DNA of 64,000 bases from Aliivibrio sp. S4MY1 (GTDB taxonomy: Bacteria; Pseudomonadota; Gammaproteobacteria; Enterobacterales; Vibrionaceae): the NCBI RefSeq assembly GCF_028765545.1, contig NZ_JARACP010000009.1, positions 62,001 through 126,000 of the forward strand. The letters run 5' to 3'. Shown one piece after another: positions 6,965-14,303 of this stretch. Position 1 is the stretch's first letter. The number at the start of each line of letters is the position of its first letter. The position numbers were made by a program, and so were the translations under genes. The notes beneath the pieces are model-generated. The model was not told where the DNA came from. It did no database searches and saw only the letters and a list, made by a program, of their open reading frames with translations.

Positions 6965-7510
6965 TTATTTCTTATTAGAAATTAAAGTTTCTAGATAATT
7001 TAAAATGGGTTCATGAGCGCCCTCGCTTTCCTGAACTTCTTTGAAAGCGGCGCGTAGCTGGTCAATGCTTGCGTTTTCACTTAATAGAAGTACAGAACGA
7101 AGTGCCTCACCCGATTCTTTACTAAATTGTGCCAAGAGTTGATCTCGGCTGACTTGAGTTTGATTTGCTCCAATGGCAGCAACAGAGAACCCAAGTGGGT
7201 TTAAAAATTGGTTTAATGCAGTACACGCCCTATCCACTGGCATAACGCTGATAATGGCTGGCAATAAATCCATAATGGTTGCTTTGGCTTCAACACTGCT
7301 TCGTTCGTTGTAGCGAAAGAAGTTTTGAGTGTTGTTCTTGTCATCCGCACCAGGAACTTTCAGCAGTTCTTTACGTTGTGCATCGACTTCTTGCGGTAAG
7401 CCCATTTTGAAATAAGCGCTTGCGACTTTCTGAGCAATAAACTCTTTGCTTACTTCGCATCGCCACCCTTCTATGGCGTTACGCATAACGCCTTTTAAAC
7501 TGGTTATCAT
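6965..7510 (-). CDS. CII/YdaT-like phage regulatory protein
   Basis: A 181-residue, largely helical protein located immediately downstream of cro, the place of cII in lambdoid phages. The N-terminal part (about 1-60) is basic and contains WRCEVSKEFIAQKVASAYFKMG, which could be a DNA-binding helix-turn-helix. The rest is helical and acidic. It resembles regulatory proteins annotated as CII or YdaT-like in gammaproteobacterial phages, but I cannot identify a diagnostic motif. It would be expressed from the rightward-equivalent early promoter at 7800-7900 with Cro. Regulatory role is mainly inferred from position. Confidence 0.5.
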   Translation of the reverse strand: MITSLKGVMRNAIEGWRCEVSKEFIAQKVASAYFKMGLPQEVDAQRKELLKVPGADDKNNTQNFFRYNERSSVEAKATIMDLLPAIISVMPVDRACTALNQFLNPLGFSVAAIGANQTQVSRDQLLAQFSKESGEALRSVLLLSENASIDQLRAAFKEVQESEGAHEPILNYLETLISNKK

Positions 7511-7529
7511 GGTTTGTCCTTAGTACTGG

Positions 7530-7793
7530 TTATTTATCCAGAATGTTATGGCTCACCTGTTTTTCTTGATCTTCGATATAATTAATTTCAGTTGGATTAG
7601 GAAAGACATCAGAAAATTTACACTTAGTCCCTAGTTCATTAAGTGCTGTTATAATTTTCCAACATACATTCAAGCTAAAGTTACGCTTACCATTTTCTAA
7701 AAGAGCGATTTGCCCCTGACTAACTCCAATTTTTTCAGATAACTTTTTCTGAGAAATCGAAGCGTTATTACGAATTCTTTTTAATTGTGTCAT
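7530..7793 (-). CDS. Cro-like XRE-family repressor
   Basis: An 87-residue protein with a single XRE helix-turn-helix, SQKKLSEKIGVSQGQIALLE (about residues 13-32). It is transcribed divergently from the CI-like gene, so it is the Cro counterpart that represses cI and commits to lytic growth. The ATG at 7793 is preferred over the GTG at 7796 because an AAAGGGGG ribosome-binding site precedes it at good distance. The C-terminal 30 residues (beyond the HTH) are polar. HTH assignment is firm; Cro role follows from orientation. Confidence 0.8.
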   Translation of the reverse strand: MTQLKRIRNNASISQKKLSEKIGVSQGQIALLENGKRNFSLNVCWKIITALNELGTKCKFSDVFPNPTEINYIEDQEKQVSHNILDK

Positions 7794-7799
7794 CACGAC

Positions 7800-7899
7800 C
7801 CCCTTTAAATACTTACTATTACATTATGCAATAAAATTAATCAATAATTATTTCATTTTGTCCATTTAACAAATTATTACTAACCGTAATAATCAAGGT
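7800..7899. promoter_or_regulatory. cI-cro divergent operator/promoter region
   Basis: About 100 bp between cro and cI. It holds a perfect inverted repeat, ATTATTAC-taacc-GTAATAAT at 7873-7893, just before the cI ribosome-binding site, and a 16-bp element TATTACATTATGCAAT at 7817-7832 on the cro side. The latter recurs with one mismatch at 9051-9066. These are good candidates for CI/Cro operators; the binding proteins are inferred. Confidence 0.6.
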
Positions 7900-7905
7900 A
7901 TGAAA

Positions 7906-8568
7906 ATGAATTGGAATGACCTGGTTAAAACTAGGATGAAAGAGTGCGGTATAACCCAAGAAATACTAGCTGAAAAGCTCGGTAAGTCTCAGGGTGCAGT
8001 TAATTTATGGCTCAATAAGAAAAGAGAACCTAGCTTGGATGATATTGCAGATATCATGAAAGAAGTTGGTCTAAGTACAATAATACTTAACTCTGATCGT
8101 AGCGTTGAATCTAGCTCTATTGGTATTGGAAATACTGAAAAAATAGATTCAAAAAATCTAACTTACAAAAATTCCTTCCCTGTAATAAGTGCTGTCCAAG
8201 CAGGATTATGGACTGAAGCTTGTGAAGCTTACACATTTTATGATATTGATGAATACTTACCAACAACAGAACGCGTAAGTGACTCTTCATTTTGGTTGCG
8301 AGTTAAGGGTGATTCAATGACATCTCTTACCTCCCCTAGTTTTCCTGAAGGAACAGCAGTTTTAGTTGACCCTACAATAGAACCTGAAAATGGTAAATTT
8401 GTTGTCGCAAAGCTCACTGATGAAAATGAAGCAACCTTTAAGCGTCTAGTCATTGATGCAGGGAAAAAATATCTTAAACCTTTAAACCGCGATTATTCCA
8501 TGCTAGAAATCAACGATAACTGTAAGATCATTGGTGTTGTAGTTGATGCGAAAATTCAATTATTTTAA
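7906..8568 (+). CDS. CI-like prophage repressor (XRE HTH + S24 peptidase)
   Basis: A two-domain repressor. The N-terminal HTH (ITQEILAEKLGKSQGAVNLWL) is followed by a linker and a LexA-like S24 domain. Numbering from the ATG at 7906, the Ala99-Gly100 cleavage bond (VQAGLW), the nucleophile Ser137 (GDSM) and the general-base Lys179 (EATFKRL) are all present, so RecA-stimulated self-cleavage and SOS induction are expected. The start at 7906 is chosen because AAGG ends 7 bp before it; the ATG at 7900 is only 1 bp from that site. It maintains lysogeny by repressing the divergent cro operon. High confidence. Confidence 0.9.
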   Translation: MNWNDLVKTRMKECGITQEILAEKLGKSQGAVNLWLNKKREPSLDDIADIMKEVGLSTIILNSDRSVESSSIGIGNTEKIDSKNLTYKNSFPVISAVQAGLWTEACEAYTFYDIDEYLPTTERVSDSSFWLRVKGDSMTSLTSPSFPEGTAVLVDPTIEPENGKFVVAKLTDENEATFKRLVIDAGKKYLKPLNRDYSMLEINDNCKIIGVVVDAKIQLF

Positions 8569-8587
8569 CTAATTAGGATTATAAATC

Positions 8588-8971
8588 ATGTCAAAAAAAT
8601 TACTTATCGGCAGTTTTACAATTATTATATTAGGCTATTTTCTTATTGCTTCAAAAGGCACCCCACAAAGTGTTACCGCTGCTAAAACAAGTATTTGGTT
8701 AGAAATACAAAATATTAATTCAGCCCAATGTGAACCTGTTGAAATAGATAAACTCTGGTTTGTCGTATGTAAATCAAAAAGTAATTCCGATAACAAAGCT
8801 GTTTTTTGGATTGATTCACTAGAAAGTAATTCAAATAATGTCCAGTACGTTGTATACAACGTTAATGGTAAATCAAAGCAATATGCAGATCGCTTTAAAG
8901 ACTTACAAACAGTTGATTTATACGATGATGGAAGTCATCCAAAAGTAATGACGGCTTTCAAGAAAATATAG
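8588..8971 (+). CDS. Small exported or membrane-anchored protein, unknown function
   Basis: A 127-residue protein with an N-terminal hydrophobic segment (about residues 4-22) that is a signal anchor or signal peptide. A periplasmic-looking domain with two Cys (about 42 and 56, in AQCEP and VVCKS) follows. It lies 19 bp after cI and is closed by a strong terminator, so it is probably cotranscribed with the repressor and expressed in the lysogen. That position suits a lysogenic conversion or superinfection-exclusion gene, but no family is recognised and the role is not known. Confidence 0.55.
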   Translation: MSKKLLIGSFTIIILGYFLIASKGTPQSVTAAKTSIWLEIQNINSAQCEPVEIDKLWFVVCKSKSNSDNKAVFWIDSLESNSNNVQYVVYNVNGKSKQYADRFKDLQTVDLYDDGSHPKVMTAFKKI

Positions 8972-8995
8972 CAAATAACCAAAATTTTTTGTTTT

Positions 8996-9020
8996 AAAAA
9001 CCGCCCTCTTGGCGGTTTTT
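8996..9020 (+). terminator. Intrinsic terminator after the cI operon
   Basis: Stem AAAAACCGCC/GGCGGTTTTT with a 5-nt loop, followed by further Ts. It ends the cI-8588 transcription unit. Confidence 0.9.
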
Positions 9021-9048
9021 TTATGTCTAAAATTTCTCAAACCATAAA

Positions 9049-9094
9049 AATATTACATTTTGCAATTTACTTTATTATTTCAATATGTAATATT
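9049..9094. promoter_or_regulatory. Inverted repeat and shared operator-like element upstream of the plus-strand early genes
   Basis: AATATTACAT (9049-9058) and its perfect reverse complement ATGTAATATT (9085-9094) flank 26 bp. The left arm overlaps TATTACATTTTGCAAT (9051-9066), which matches the cI-cro element at 7817-7832 at 15 of 16 positions. This looks like a binding site for a phage regulator controlling the genes from 9151 onward. Confidence 0.5.
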
Positions 9095-9150
9095 ATGTGC
9101 ATCGACGACATTTAACGAATGCAATAAATCGTAATCAACAAAGGTAATGT

Positions 9151-9408
9151 ATGAAAACACTTACGTTAATCCATTTATCAAAGCTTGCCTCAACGGCTGA
9201 GCAAGTTCGCCAGAGTATTACTTTAGGCAATATCGCTGTAAGCCAGACAGCACAAAACCACCCAATCCGCGATGAGTTTAAGGCTTTTGAAATTGAGGCG
9301 AAGTCGCTGTTGGAGACATTCACAGCAGAAGTAAGTGATGAGCTGATCTCGAAAATTGAGAAGCTGCAAATCACCGCTGAGAATATTAATAGCAGATTGA
9401 GTTATTGA
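9151..9408 (+). CDS. Small phage protein, unknown function
   Basis: An 85-residue, mostly helical acidic protein with Ala, Glu and Leu heptad-like spacing. An AAAGG site precedes the ATG at normal distance. It is the first gene of the rightward early set and lies downstream of the operator-like repeats at 9049-9094. No motif or family is recognised; the neighbours suggest an early accessory phage gene. Confidence 0.55.
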   Translation: MKTLTLIHLSKLASTAEQVRQSITLGNIAVSQTAQNHPIRDEFKAFEIEAKSLLETFTAEVSDELISKIEKLQITAENINSRLSY

Positions 9409-9440
9409 TACCACCCATTTACCCAAAACAGGATTAAACC

Positions 9441-10127
9441 ATGAAAGAACTACACGAAGTTGTTAATTCACACATCACATCGATGATTGAAAATGGCGCA
9501 CTGAACGACATGATCGCCGAGCGACTTAACCAAGCAATCAAAGAATCTGTTGATGATTCAATGCGTTCATACGGCGATTTTGGCAAAGCACTAAAAGAGA
9601 AAATGAATGCCTCTCTAAATCAGGCACTTAAAAACGTCACCTTCCCTGAATACAACAAGTTTGTTAGTGAAGTTGCAATACAGGCTTATAACGACGTTTT
9701 AACTGAACAGGCTAAACCTAAAATTGTAGCGGCTATTGAGCAACGGTTAGAAGCTGTTCCTAAGGAGATTACGGCTAATGAGCTTTTAGGGAAAATAGCA
9801 CAATATTGGAGAGAGCCTTGTAACGAAGAAGGACATGAAGAAATCGAAATTGAATGGAGTGATAGTCATGGAATGCATCTTAAAATTAAGCATCCTGAGT
9901 ATGATTGGGAAACAATAAAAATTAGTTGTTACGACCATAGAACCCCAGGCATTTTCACTATCGGATACTTATCTGAAGAAAGTTCAGGCCGTTTATCTGG
10001 AACACTAAATGGCGCAACTCATAACAGTGGTTTACGTGGGTATTTATATAAATTGTATTGTGCTGGGACAACGATATCTGGCTTTGATGCTGTTTATGGT
10101 GAGAGCGTTCATATTGGCTGGGATTAA
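9441..10127 (+). CDS. Phage protein with helical N-terminus, unknown function
   Basis: A 228-residue protein. Residues 1-115 are predicted helical, with several amphipathic stretches (NDMIAERLNQAIKESV and similar). Residues 130-228 look beta-rich, with aromatic residues. I recognise no family. It starts 33 bp after the preceding gene with AGGA upstream. Its end is followed by a perfect 10-bp inverted repeat. It is probably an early accessory gene; a role in host takeover or exclusion cannot be judged from sequence. Confidence 0.5.
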   Translation: MKELHEVVNSHITSMIENGALNDMIAERLNQAIKESVDDSMRSYGDFGKALKEKMNASLNQALKNVTFPEYNKFVSEVAIQAYNDVLTEQAKPKIVAAIEQRLEAVPKEITANELLGKIAQYWREPCNEEGHEEIEIEWSDSHGMHLKIKHPEYDWETIKISCYDHRTPGIFTIGYLSEESSGRLSGTLNGATHNSGLRGYLYKLYCAGTTISGFDAVYGESVHIGWD

Positions 10128-10136
10128 AAAGAAGAA

Positions 10137-10168
10137 AACCCTTATTAGTGACCAAACCAATAAGGGTT
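10137..10168. terminator. Hairpin downstream of the 9441 gene
   Basis: A perfect 10-bp inverted repeat AACCCTTATT/AATAAGGGTT with a 12-nt loop. The plus side lacks a good T tract (AACTTTG follows), so it may be an mRNA 3' end protector or a weak terminator. Confidence 0.5.
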
Positions 10169-10275
10169 AACTTTGTGCAATGAGTCTTTCAACTCGCAAT
10201 CAGTATATAACTGGCTGACCACCAATTACAAGTACTTATGCTGATTGCTGGGTTTCACCCAAAAGGAAATGTGTA

Positions 10276-10515
10276 ATGAGTCTATTAACTTATCAAAACA
10301 GCCAAGAAGCGTTTATTGGCAAGCATATACATGCCGCTTTACAAACTGACGGCTATGAAACGTCTGATATTAACCGAGGCATTCAAGAAGCTCTCCGTTT
10401 CTATCGCACCACTTGTACTTTCACCAAAGGCCGAGTGTTTGATTCATGCTTAGCAAAAGCTCGTAATCTTCTTAAGCCAATTAAGAAGCCAACAAAGAAA
10501 GGTAAAGCGACATGA
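10276..10515 (+). CDS. Small basic phage protein
   Basis: A 79-residue protein that is strongly basic at the C-terminus (KPIKKPTKKGKAT). An AAAGGAAA site precedes the ATG. Its end overlaps the next start by ATGA, so the two are coupled. No family is recognised; the basic tail could bind nucleic acid, but that is speculation. Confidence 0.5.
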   Translation: MSLLTYQNSQEAFIGKHIHAALQTDGYETSDINRGIQEALRFYRTTCTFTKGRVFDSCLAKARNLLKPIKKPTKKGKAT

Positions 10516-11183
10516 ATCCACGTCATTTAGAAAAAATCAAAAAGTGTTTTGAGCTTGGTAAATCAGGCAACCCAAACGAAGCTGCAACCGCTTTGGCAAT
10601 GGCTCATAAATTAATGCGTAAATATGGTCTTTCAGAAGATGATATTAACTTTATTGAAATGGGAGCCACCACCACTGCTTCTAAGATCCAGAAAAAGCCA
10701 GTTGCTTACGCTGTAAATCTTGGGACAAGTATTGCCAGCTCGTTTAAGTGTGAGGTACTTCTTCAGTATTCGTATCATGGAAATAATTTTAAATTCATCG
10801 GTAGAAAAGACACGGCCATGATGTCTGCTTATGCGTTTGATGTGCTTTTCCGTCAATTGAAACTGGCTCGTAAAGCGTTCTTGGCTACTATCCACCCTCG
10901 CACTTCTAAGCAGAATAAAACAAAACGAGCAGATTGTTATTGTGACGGCTGGGTAAATTCTGTTGTACGTAACTTAGATGTTGAAGAGTTACCACCAGAA
11001 GAGAAAGAGCGCATTACAAATTATCGTAAACACATTGGTTCATACAGTGAGAAAAAGGCTAAATCAAGACAGCGTAAAGGCGGTTCTATCTCTGATTATC
11101 TTACTGGATCTCATGATGGTAAGAACGTTCGCGTAAACACGCCAATACATGGTTCAGAAGGTGAAAGACTATGCCTTCAATAG
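10512..11183 (+). CDS. DUF2786 domain phage protein
   Basis: A 223-residue protein whose first 50 residues (IKKCFELGKSGNPNEAATALAMAHKLMRKYGLSEDDI) match the DUF2786 pattern, a short helical domain common in phage and mobile-element proteins. The middle region contains a conserved-looking FIGRKDTAMMSAYAFDVLFRQL block and the end is basic. The molecular function of the family is unknown. It is coupled to genes on both sides (ATGA upstream, 13-bp overlap downstream) in the early operon. Confidence 0.7.
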   Translation: MNPRHLEKIKKCFELGKSGNPNEAATALAMAHKLMRKYGLSEDDINFIEMGATTTASKIQKKPVAYAVNLGTSIASSFKCEVLLQYSYHGNNFKFIGRKDTAMMSAYAFDVLFRQLKLARKAFLATIHPRTSKQNKTKRADCYCDGWVNSVVRNLDVEELPPEEKERITNYRKHIGSYSEKKAKSRQRKGGSISDYLTGSHDGKNVRVNTPIHGSEGERLCLQ

Positions 11184-11554
11184 ACAAAATCAAAGAACAA
11201 AACCGTAAACGCGCTCAAAAGTTACGTAATAACAAAAAGAAACACGGTGTGATTGATCTTCGCGTTCCTTTGCACTCTGTTGAGCAAAACAAGTTAAGCA
11301 AGATTTGTGAGTTCTTCGCCTTTCCTGATAAAGCGTATAGCAGTGAAGAAGCTCTCCAATCGTTAATTCATCGGGTTTATTCCGAGATACCAAAGATTGA
11401 AAATGATCTTGGTACGTGTGAAATGTGTGGTGAGCAATTACCACAAGGTTGCGCGAAATTAAAAGATGGCGGCCTTTTTAAAGGCGATAGCAACTGTTTC
11501 CATACTATTAACCGTGTACGAATATTTGAACCAAGCAAGGAGGCTTCACAATGA
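11171..11554 (+). CDS. Phage protein with CxxC motif, unknown function
   Basis: A 127-residue protein with a very basic N-terminus (KIKEQNRKRAQKLRNNKKKH) and a CEMCGEQLPQGC segment near residue 80 that, with Cys110, could coordinate zinc. DNA or RNA binding is plausible from charge and the Cys cluster but not shown. It overlaps both its neighbours in the early operon (13 bp upstream, 4 bp downstream). Confidence 0.55.
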   Translation: MPSIDKIKEQNRKRAQKLRNNKKKHGVIDLRVPLHSVEQNKLSKICEFFAFPDKAYSSEEALQSLIHRVYSEIPKIENDLGTCEMCGEQLPQGCAKLKDGGLFKGDSNCFHTINRVRIFEPSKEASQ

Positions 11555-11625
11555 GCTTCACAATTTATGGTATTGGCTGTTTGATTTTTTATGCCTTTTA
11601 CACATGGAACCACCACGAAAAATAA
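11551..11625 (+). CDS. 24-residue membrane peptide, coupled small ORF
   Basis: MSFTIYGIGC... to ...NHHEK, with one hydrophobic segment spanning residues 3-19. The start overlaps the stop of the previous gene by ATGA and is preceded by a perfect AGGAGG at suitable spacing. Such a strong ribosome-binding site argues for translation of this very short frame. Function unknown; short phage membrane peptides often act on host membranes or inhibit host proteins. Confidence 0.45.
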   Translation: MSFTIYGIGCLIFYAFYTWNHHEK

Positions 11626-11672
11626 ACTTATCGTTCCAAAAAGCTACTTCGATTAAAAATAAGGACAGATTT

Positions 11673-11864
11673 ATGACAACTCAAACTGAAGTTAAAAAGA
11701 TACCACTGTACATTACTGATGCTGAAGTAATGAAAACTTTAGATATTAGCCAGCCTACTCTATGGCGCTGGACAAAGAAAAGAGATTTTCCAAAGCCAGT
11801 TATGCGTGGTCGCCGTTCGTACAAAGCATTTATGGAATGGATGGTAGGGAAAGGTTTGGTTTAA
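11673..11864 (+). CDS. AlpA-like excisionase/regulator
   Basis: A 63-residue protein with the AlpA/MerR-like winged helix: LYITDAEVMKTLDISQPTLWRWTKKRDFPKPV followed by GRRSYKAFMEWM. AlpA-type proteins activate integrase transcription or act as recombination directionality factors for P4-like tyrosine integrases. The ATG at 11673 is chosen for its AAGGA site; longer upstream frames run through the preceding small ORF. It is the last gene of the plus-strand early operon, facing the ABC operon and int. Regulator or Xis role is inferred. Confidence 0.75.
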   Translation: MTTQTEVKKIPLYITDAEVMKTLDISQPTLWRWTKKRDFPKPVMRGRRSYKAFMEWMVGKGLV

Positions 11865-11870
11865 TTAAAA

Positions 11871-11901
11871 AATAGCCAATCCATAGATTAGATTGGCTAT
11901 T
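11871..11901. terminator. Bidirectional terminator between alpA and the ABC operon
   Basis: Perfect 11-bp stem AATAGCCAATC/GATTGGCTATT with A- and T-rich flanks on both sides. It ends plus-strand alpA transcription and the convergent minus-strand ABC-3C operon. Confidence 0.85.
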
Positions 11902-11915
11902 TAATTAATAATTAC

Positions 11916-13844
11916 TTACATATCATTAATCAAACCTTTTTCATATTGCGAGTCGCTTTTATCAAATCGCTTTACAAGATTATAATTATCTTCATCTAAA
12001 CAGTTTGGTAAATCATTATCTACAACTATTATTTGATAAGGGTTACCATTAGCTAATTCAGAAATAGCCTTTAATTGCATATAAATACCTTCATAAATAG
12101 AAGGGTCTGATAAATTTTCTTCATTCTTATCCATATCTAAAAGTCGAGCATATCTCCCTATATTTTGTCCAGGAGTATCTAAAAGTAAAGTAGTGGGTAA
12201 ATACGCACCATTTTCTAAAATATATCTCAGTCTGGCCAAGTAAAGGTTTACAGAAAGAATTGTTCTAACGCCTCCTGATGAAATATGGCTATATTTACGT
12301 CCTCTAAATATTGGCATAAACTTAGAATCAATCGACGCGCCATAATTATTAGTAAGTTTCGATTGATTTATCAATTTTTTAAATTCACTAGATATACCCG
12401 TAAGCACATCATCAATGCTTCCTAAATTTTCCTCTACTTTAGATATCTCAGCCTTAATTTTTCCTACATTAATTTCTCTGCTTTCTACTTGAGTGTATTT
12501 CTCATCAAGCTTTTTAGTTAACATCATATTCTTTTTTAGAATGGCATAATGACTAACCAATGAACGTTTAATTGATTCAGCCCTAGAAATGGCATCAATC
12601 GTCGGAGATAACTTTTCTATATTATCAGTGTCAAATTTAATTCTAATCTCACTAAGATTATTATTCAATGCATCTTTTAAAATAACATTTTCTTTTATTT
12701 TTTCTAGTTGAATACTTATTGACGCATCACATCCTGATAAACGATTTTTCAAAGAGTTAATTTCATAGTCAATATTATCGTTATCTAAAGTTGGATCTGA
12801 CAATTTGACTTCTGAATGGCACATCGGGCATGAAACATCTTTTTTACTCATCTCATCAACAGTTAGTACTCCACGCATTTTTTTAGATGCTTTAAGACAA
12901 GTAATATCATGGCTATAAGTAGTCTTTAACTTAGAATAAATTTTCAATTGAGATTCACTCATCTCTATGTCATTTATTAATTTATTAATTTCTTTTTGAA
13001 GAAGATCTATTTCTAACTTGATTTTATTAGAAACAATAGACGCATGAGTTTTATTACTTTTAAGCTTACAAATCTCTTCATCTATTTTATTTATTTCAAT
13101 TGATAAACTTTCATATTCATCATTGGCTACAGATAAAGAACTTGTTGACTTTAAAAAATCTCTAATATTATTTACTTGCGTTTTAAGTGACGTTATTAGT
13201 TCAATTTCATGTTTTAATTGCTGATTAAGTTCTGATAATTGATCATCATGAACACCATAAATAAATTTTTGAACCTCAATATTTTTATTATGTACATAAG
13301 GATTTGCTGCATCCATCAAAGTATCATTAGCTACTTTTTTTTGTTTTAAATAAATTAATTTCATTAAATCTCTGAAACTTAACCTATCTGAATTAGTATT
13401 TTCACTTTTCTTTGATTCTTTAATTTTTACCTTTGGAATTCCTAACAAATCAAGGATAGCATCAGAAATCCAACCATCAGGTTCATTTGAAGATGATGAA
13501 GCGCCACAAATTAATGGATATACGTTACTAATATTATCTCGCTCAGAATGATAAAGCTTTATAATATTTGAATCCGTACCTAGCACCCTCTCTAAAGTAA
13601 TTGGTTTATTATTAAACTCAACTTCAAGCTGTATATATCGCCCCTTACTTCTTAACTCATCATAATCTAATTGAAGTTCATTAAAACCACCACCAAGCGC
13701 ATAATCGATTAAATTAAGAATGCTTGATTTCCCAGAATCCATGTCTCCCCAAATAAGATTAAGACCATAATCAAATTTACAAACGTACTCTTTATTGACA
13801 CCGACAATAATTAGTTGTTTAAAAACCATACTTATTCTATTCAT
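11916..13844 (-). CDS. DUF3732-type ABC/SMC-like ATPase, motor of an ABC-three-component system
   Basis: A 642-residue ATPase with Rad50/RecN-like layout. Walker A is GDMDSGKSS (33-41). Two coiled-coil arms (about 200-310 and 355-480) flank a zinc-hook-like CPMC at 339-342. The signature SSGGVR is at 522-527, and a degenerate Walker B, LLLDTPGQ, at 553-560 lacks the usual catalytic Glu, as DUF3732 proteins do. An IIVVDND strand at 605-611 stands where the switch region falls. The gene abuts the preceding one directly (stop and start adjacent) and is the last of a three-gene operon. ABC-3C systems couple such ATPases to a middle protein and an effector. Very A+T rich. Family assignment is good; defence role is inferred. 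Confidence 0.8.
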   Translation of the reverse strand: MNRISMVFKQLIIVGVNKEYVCKFDYGLNLIWGDMDSGKSSILNLIDYALGGGFNELQLDYDELRSKGRYIQLEVEFNNKPITLERVLGTDSNIIKLYHSERDNISNVYPLICGASSSSNEPDGWISDAILDLLGIPKVKIKESKKSENTNSDRLSFRDLMKLIYLKQKKVANDTLMDAANPYVHNKNIEVQKFIYGVHDDQLSELNQQLKHEIELITSLKTQVNNIRDFLKSTSSLSVANDEYESLSIEINKIDEEICKLKSNKTHASIVSNKIKLEIDLLQKEINKLINDIEMSESQLKIYSKLKTTYSHDITCLKASKKMRGVLTVDEMSKKDVSCPMCHSEVKLSDPTLDNDNIDYEINSLKNRLSGCDASISIQLEKIKENVILKDALNNNLSEIRIKFDTDNIEKLSPTIDAISRAESIKRSLVSHYAILKKNMMLTKKLDEKYTQVESREINVGKIKAEISKVEENLGSIDDVLTGISSEFKKLINQSKLTNNYGASIDSKFMPIFRGRKYSHISSGGVRTILSVNLYLARLRYILENGAYLPTTLLLDTPGQNIGRYARLLDMDKNEENLSDPSIYEGIYMQLKAISELANGNPYQIIVVDNDLPNCLDEDNYNLVKRFDKSDSQYEKGLINDM

Positions 13845-14303
13845 TTAAAGGCCCATTAATGATTTTAGTAATTTTGGCTCTGTCATAGAGGTAATTTTCT
13901 TTAATTTATTAATATTCGATGTGAGTAATTCATATGAATCAGTAAAAAAATCACTATCTCCATCATCCACAATATCAATATACTGAATACCCTTAACATT
14001 AGTATATTTTAACTTACCTATATTTATTAAATAGCACACAGTAAGTTTTATATTATCTAAATCTAAATAATCGATCAAACTTACAGATTGATCATAAAGC
14101 GTAGGTTTATAGCCAGTTATATTTCCTAAATTTAATAAATTACAGAATTCCTTAAACTTAGCAGGGTTCTGAATTAAAAAATATATAATCTCTAATTTTT
14201 TTAATGTAAGTATATTTCTACCATTATTATTTTTACCACAAAAATTAGTAATAAATAAAACCAAATACACTTTAAAATACCTTTCTTCTCTAAAATCATG
14301 CAT
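13845..14303 (-). CDS. Probable ABC-3C middle component
   Basis: A 152-residue protein located between the hydrolase and the ATPase, overlapping the first by 8 bp and abutting the second. It starts with RYFKVYLVLFITNFCGKN, and the central part (LKKLEIIYFLIQNPAKFKEF, then LDNIKLTVCYLINIGKLKYTNVKGIQYI) reads like a winged helix. Middle components of ABC-3C systems are small, variable winged-helix proteins of about this size in exactly this position. I assign the role from context and layout, not from a recognised signature. Confidence 0.6.
   Translation of the reverse strand: MHDFREERYFKVYLVLFITNFCGKNNNGRNILTLKKLEIIYFLIQNPAKFKEFCNLLNLGNITGYKPTLYDQSVSLIDYLDLDNIKLTVCYLINIGKLKYTNVKGIQYIDIVDDGDSDFFTDSYELLTSNINKLKKITSMTEPKLLKSLMGL

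Noticed and set aside
10137..10168. Possible tRNA or attachment site
   Set aside because: It is a simple hairpin; no cloverleaf or CCA end is seen.
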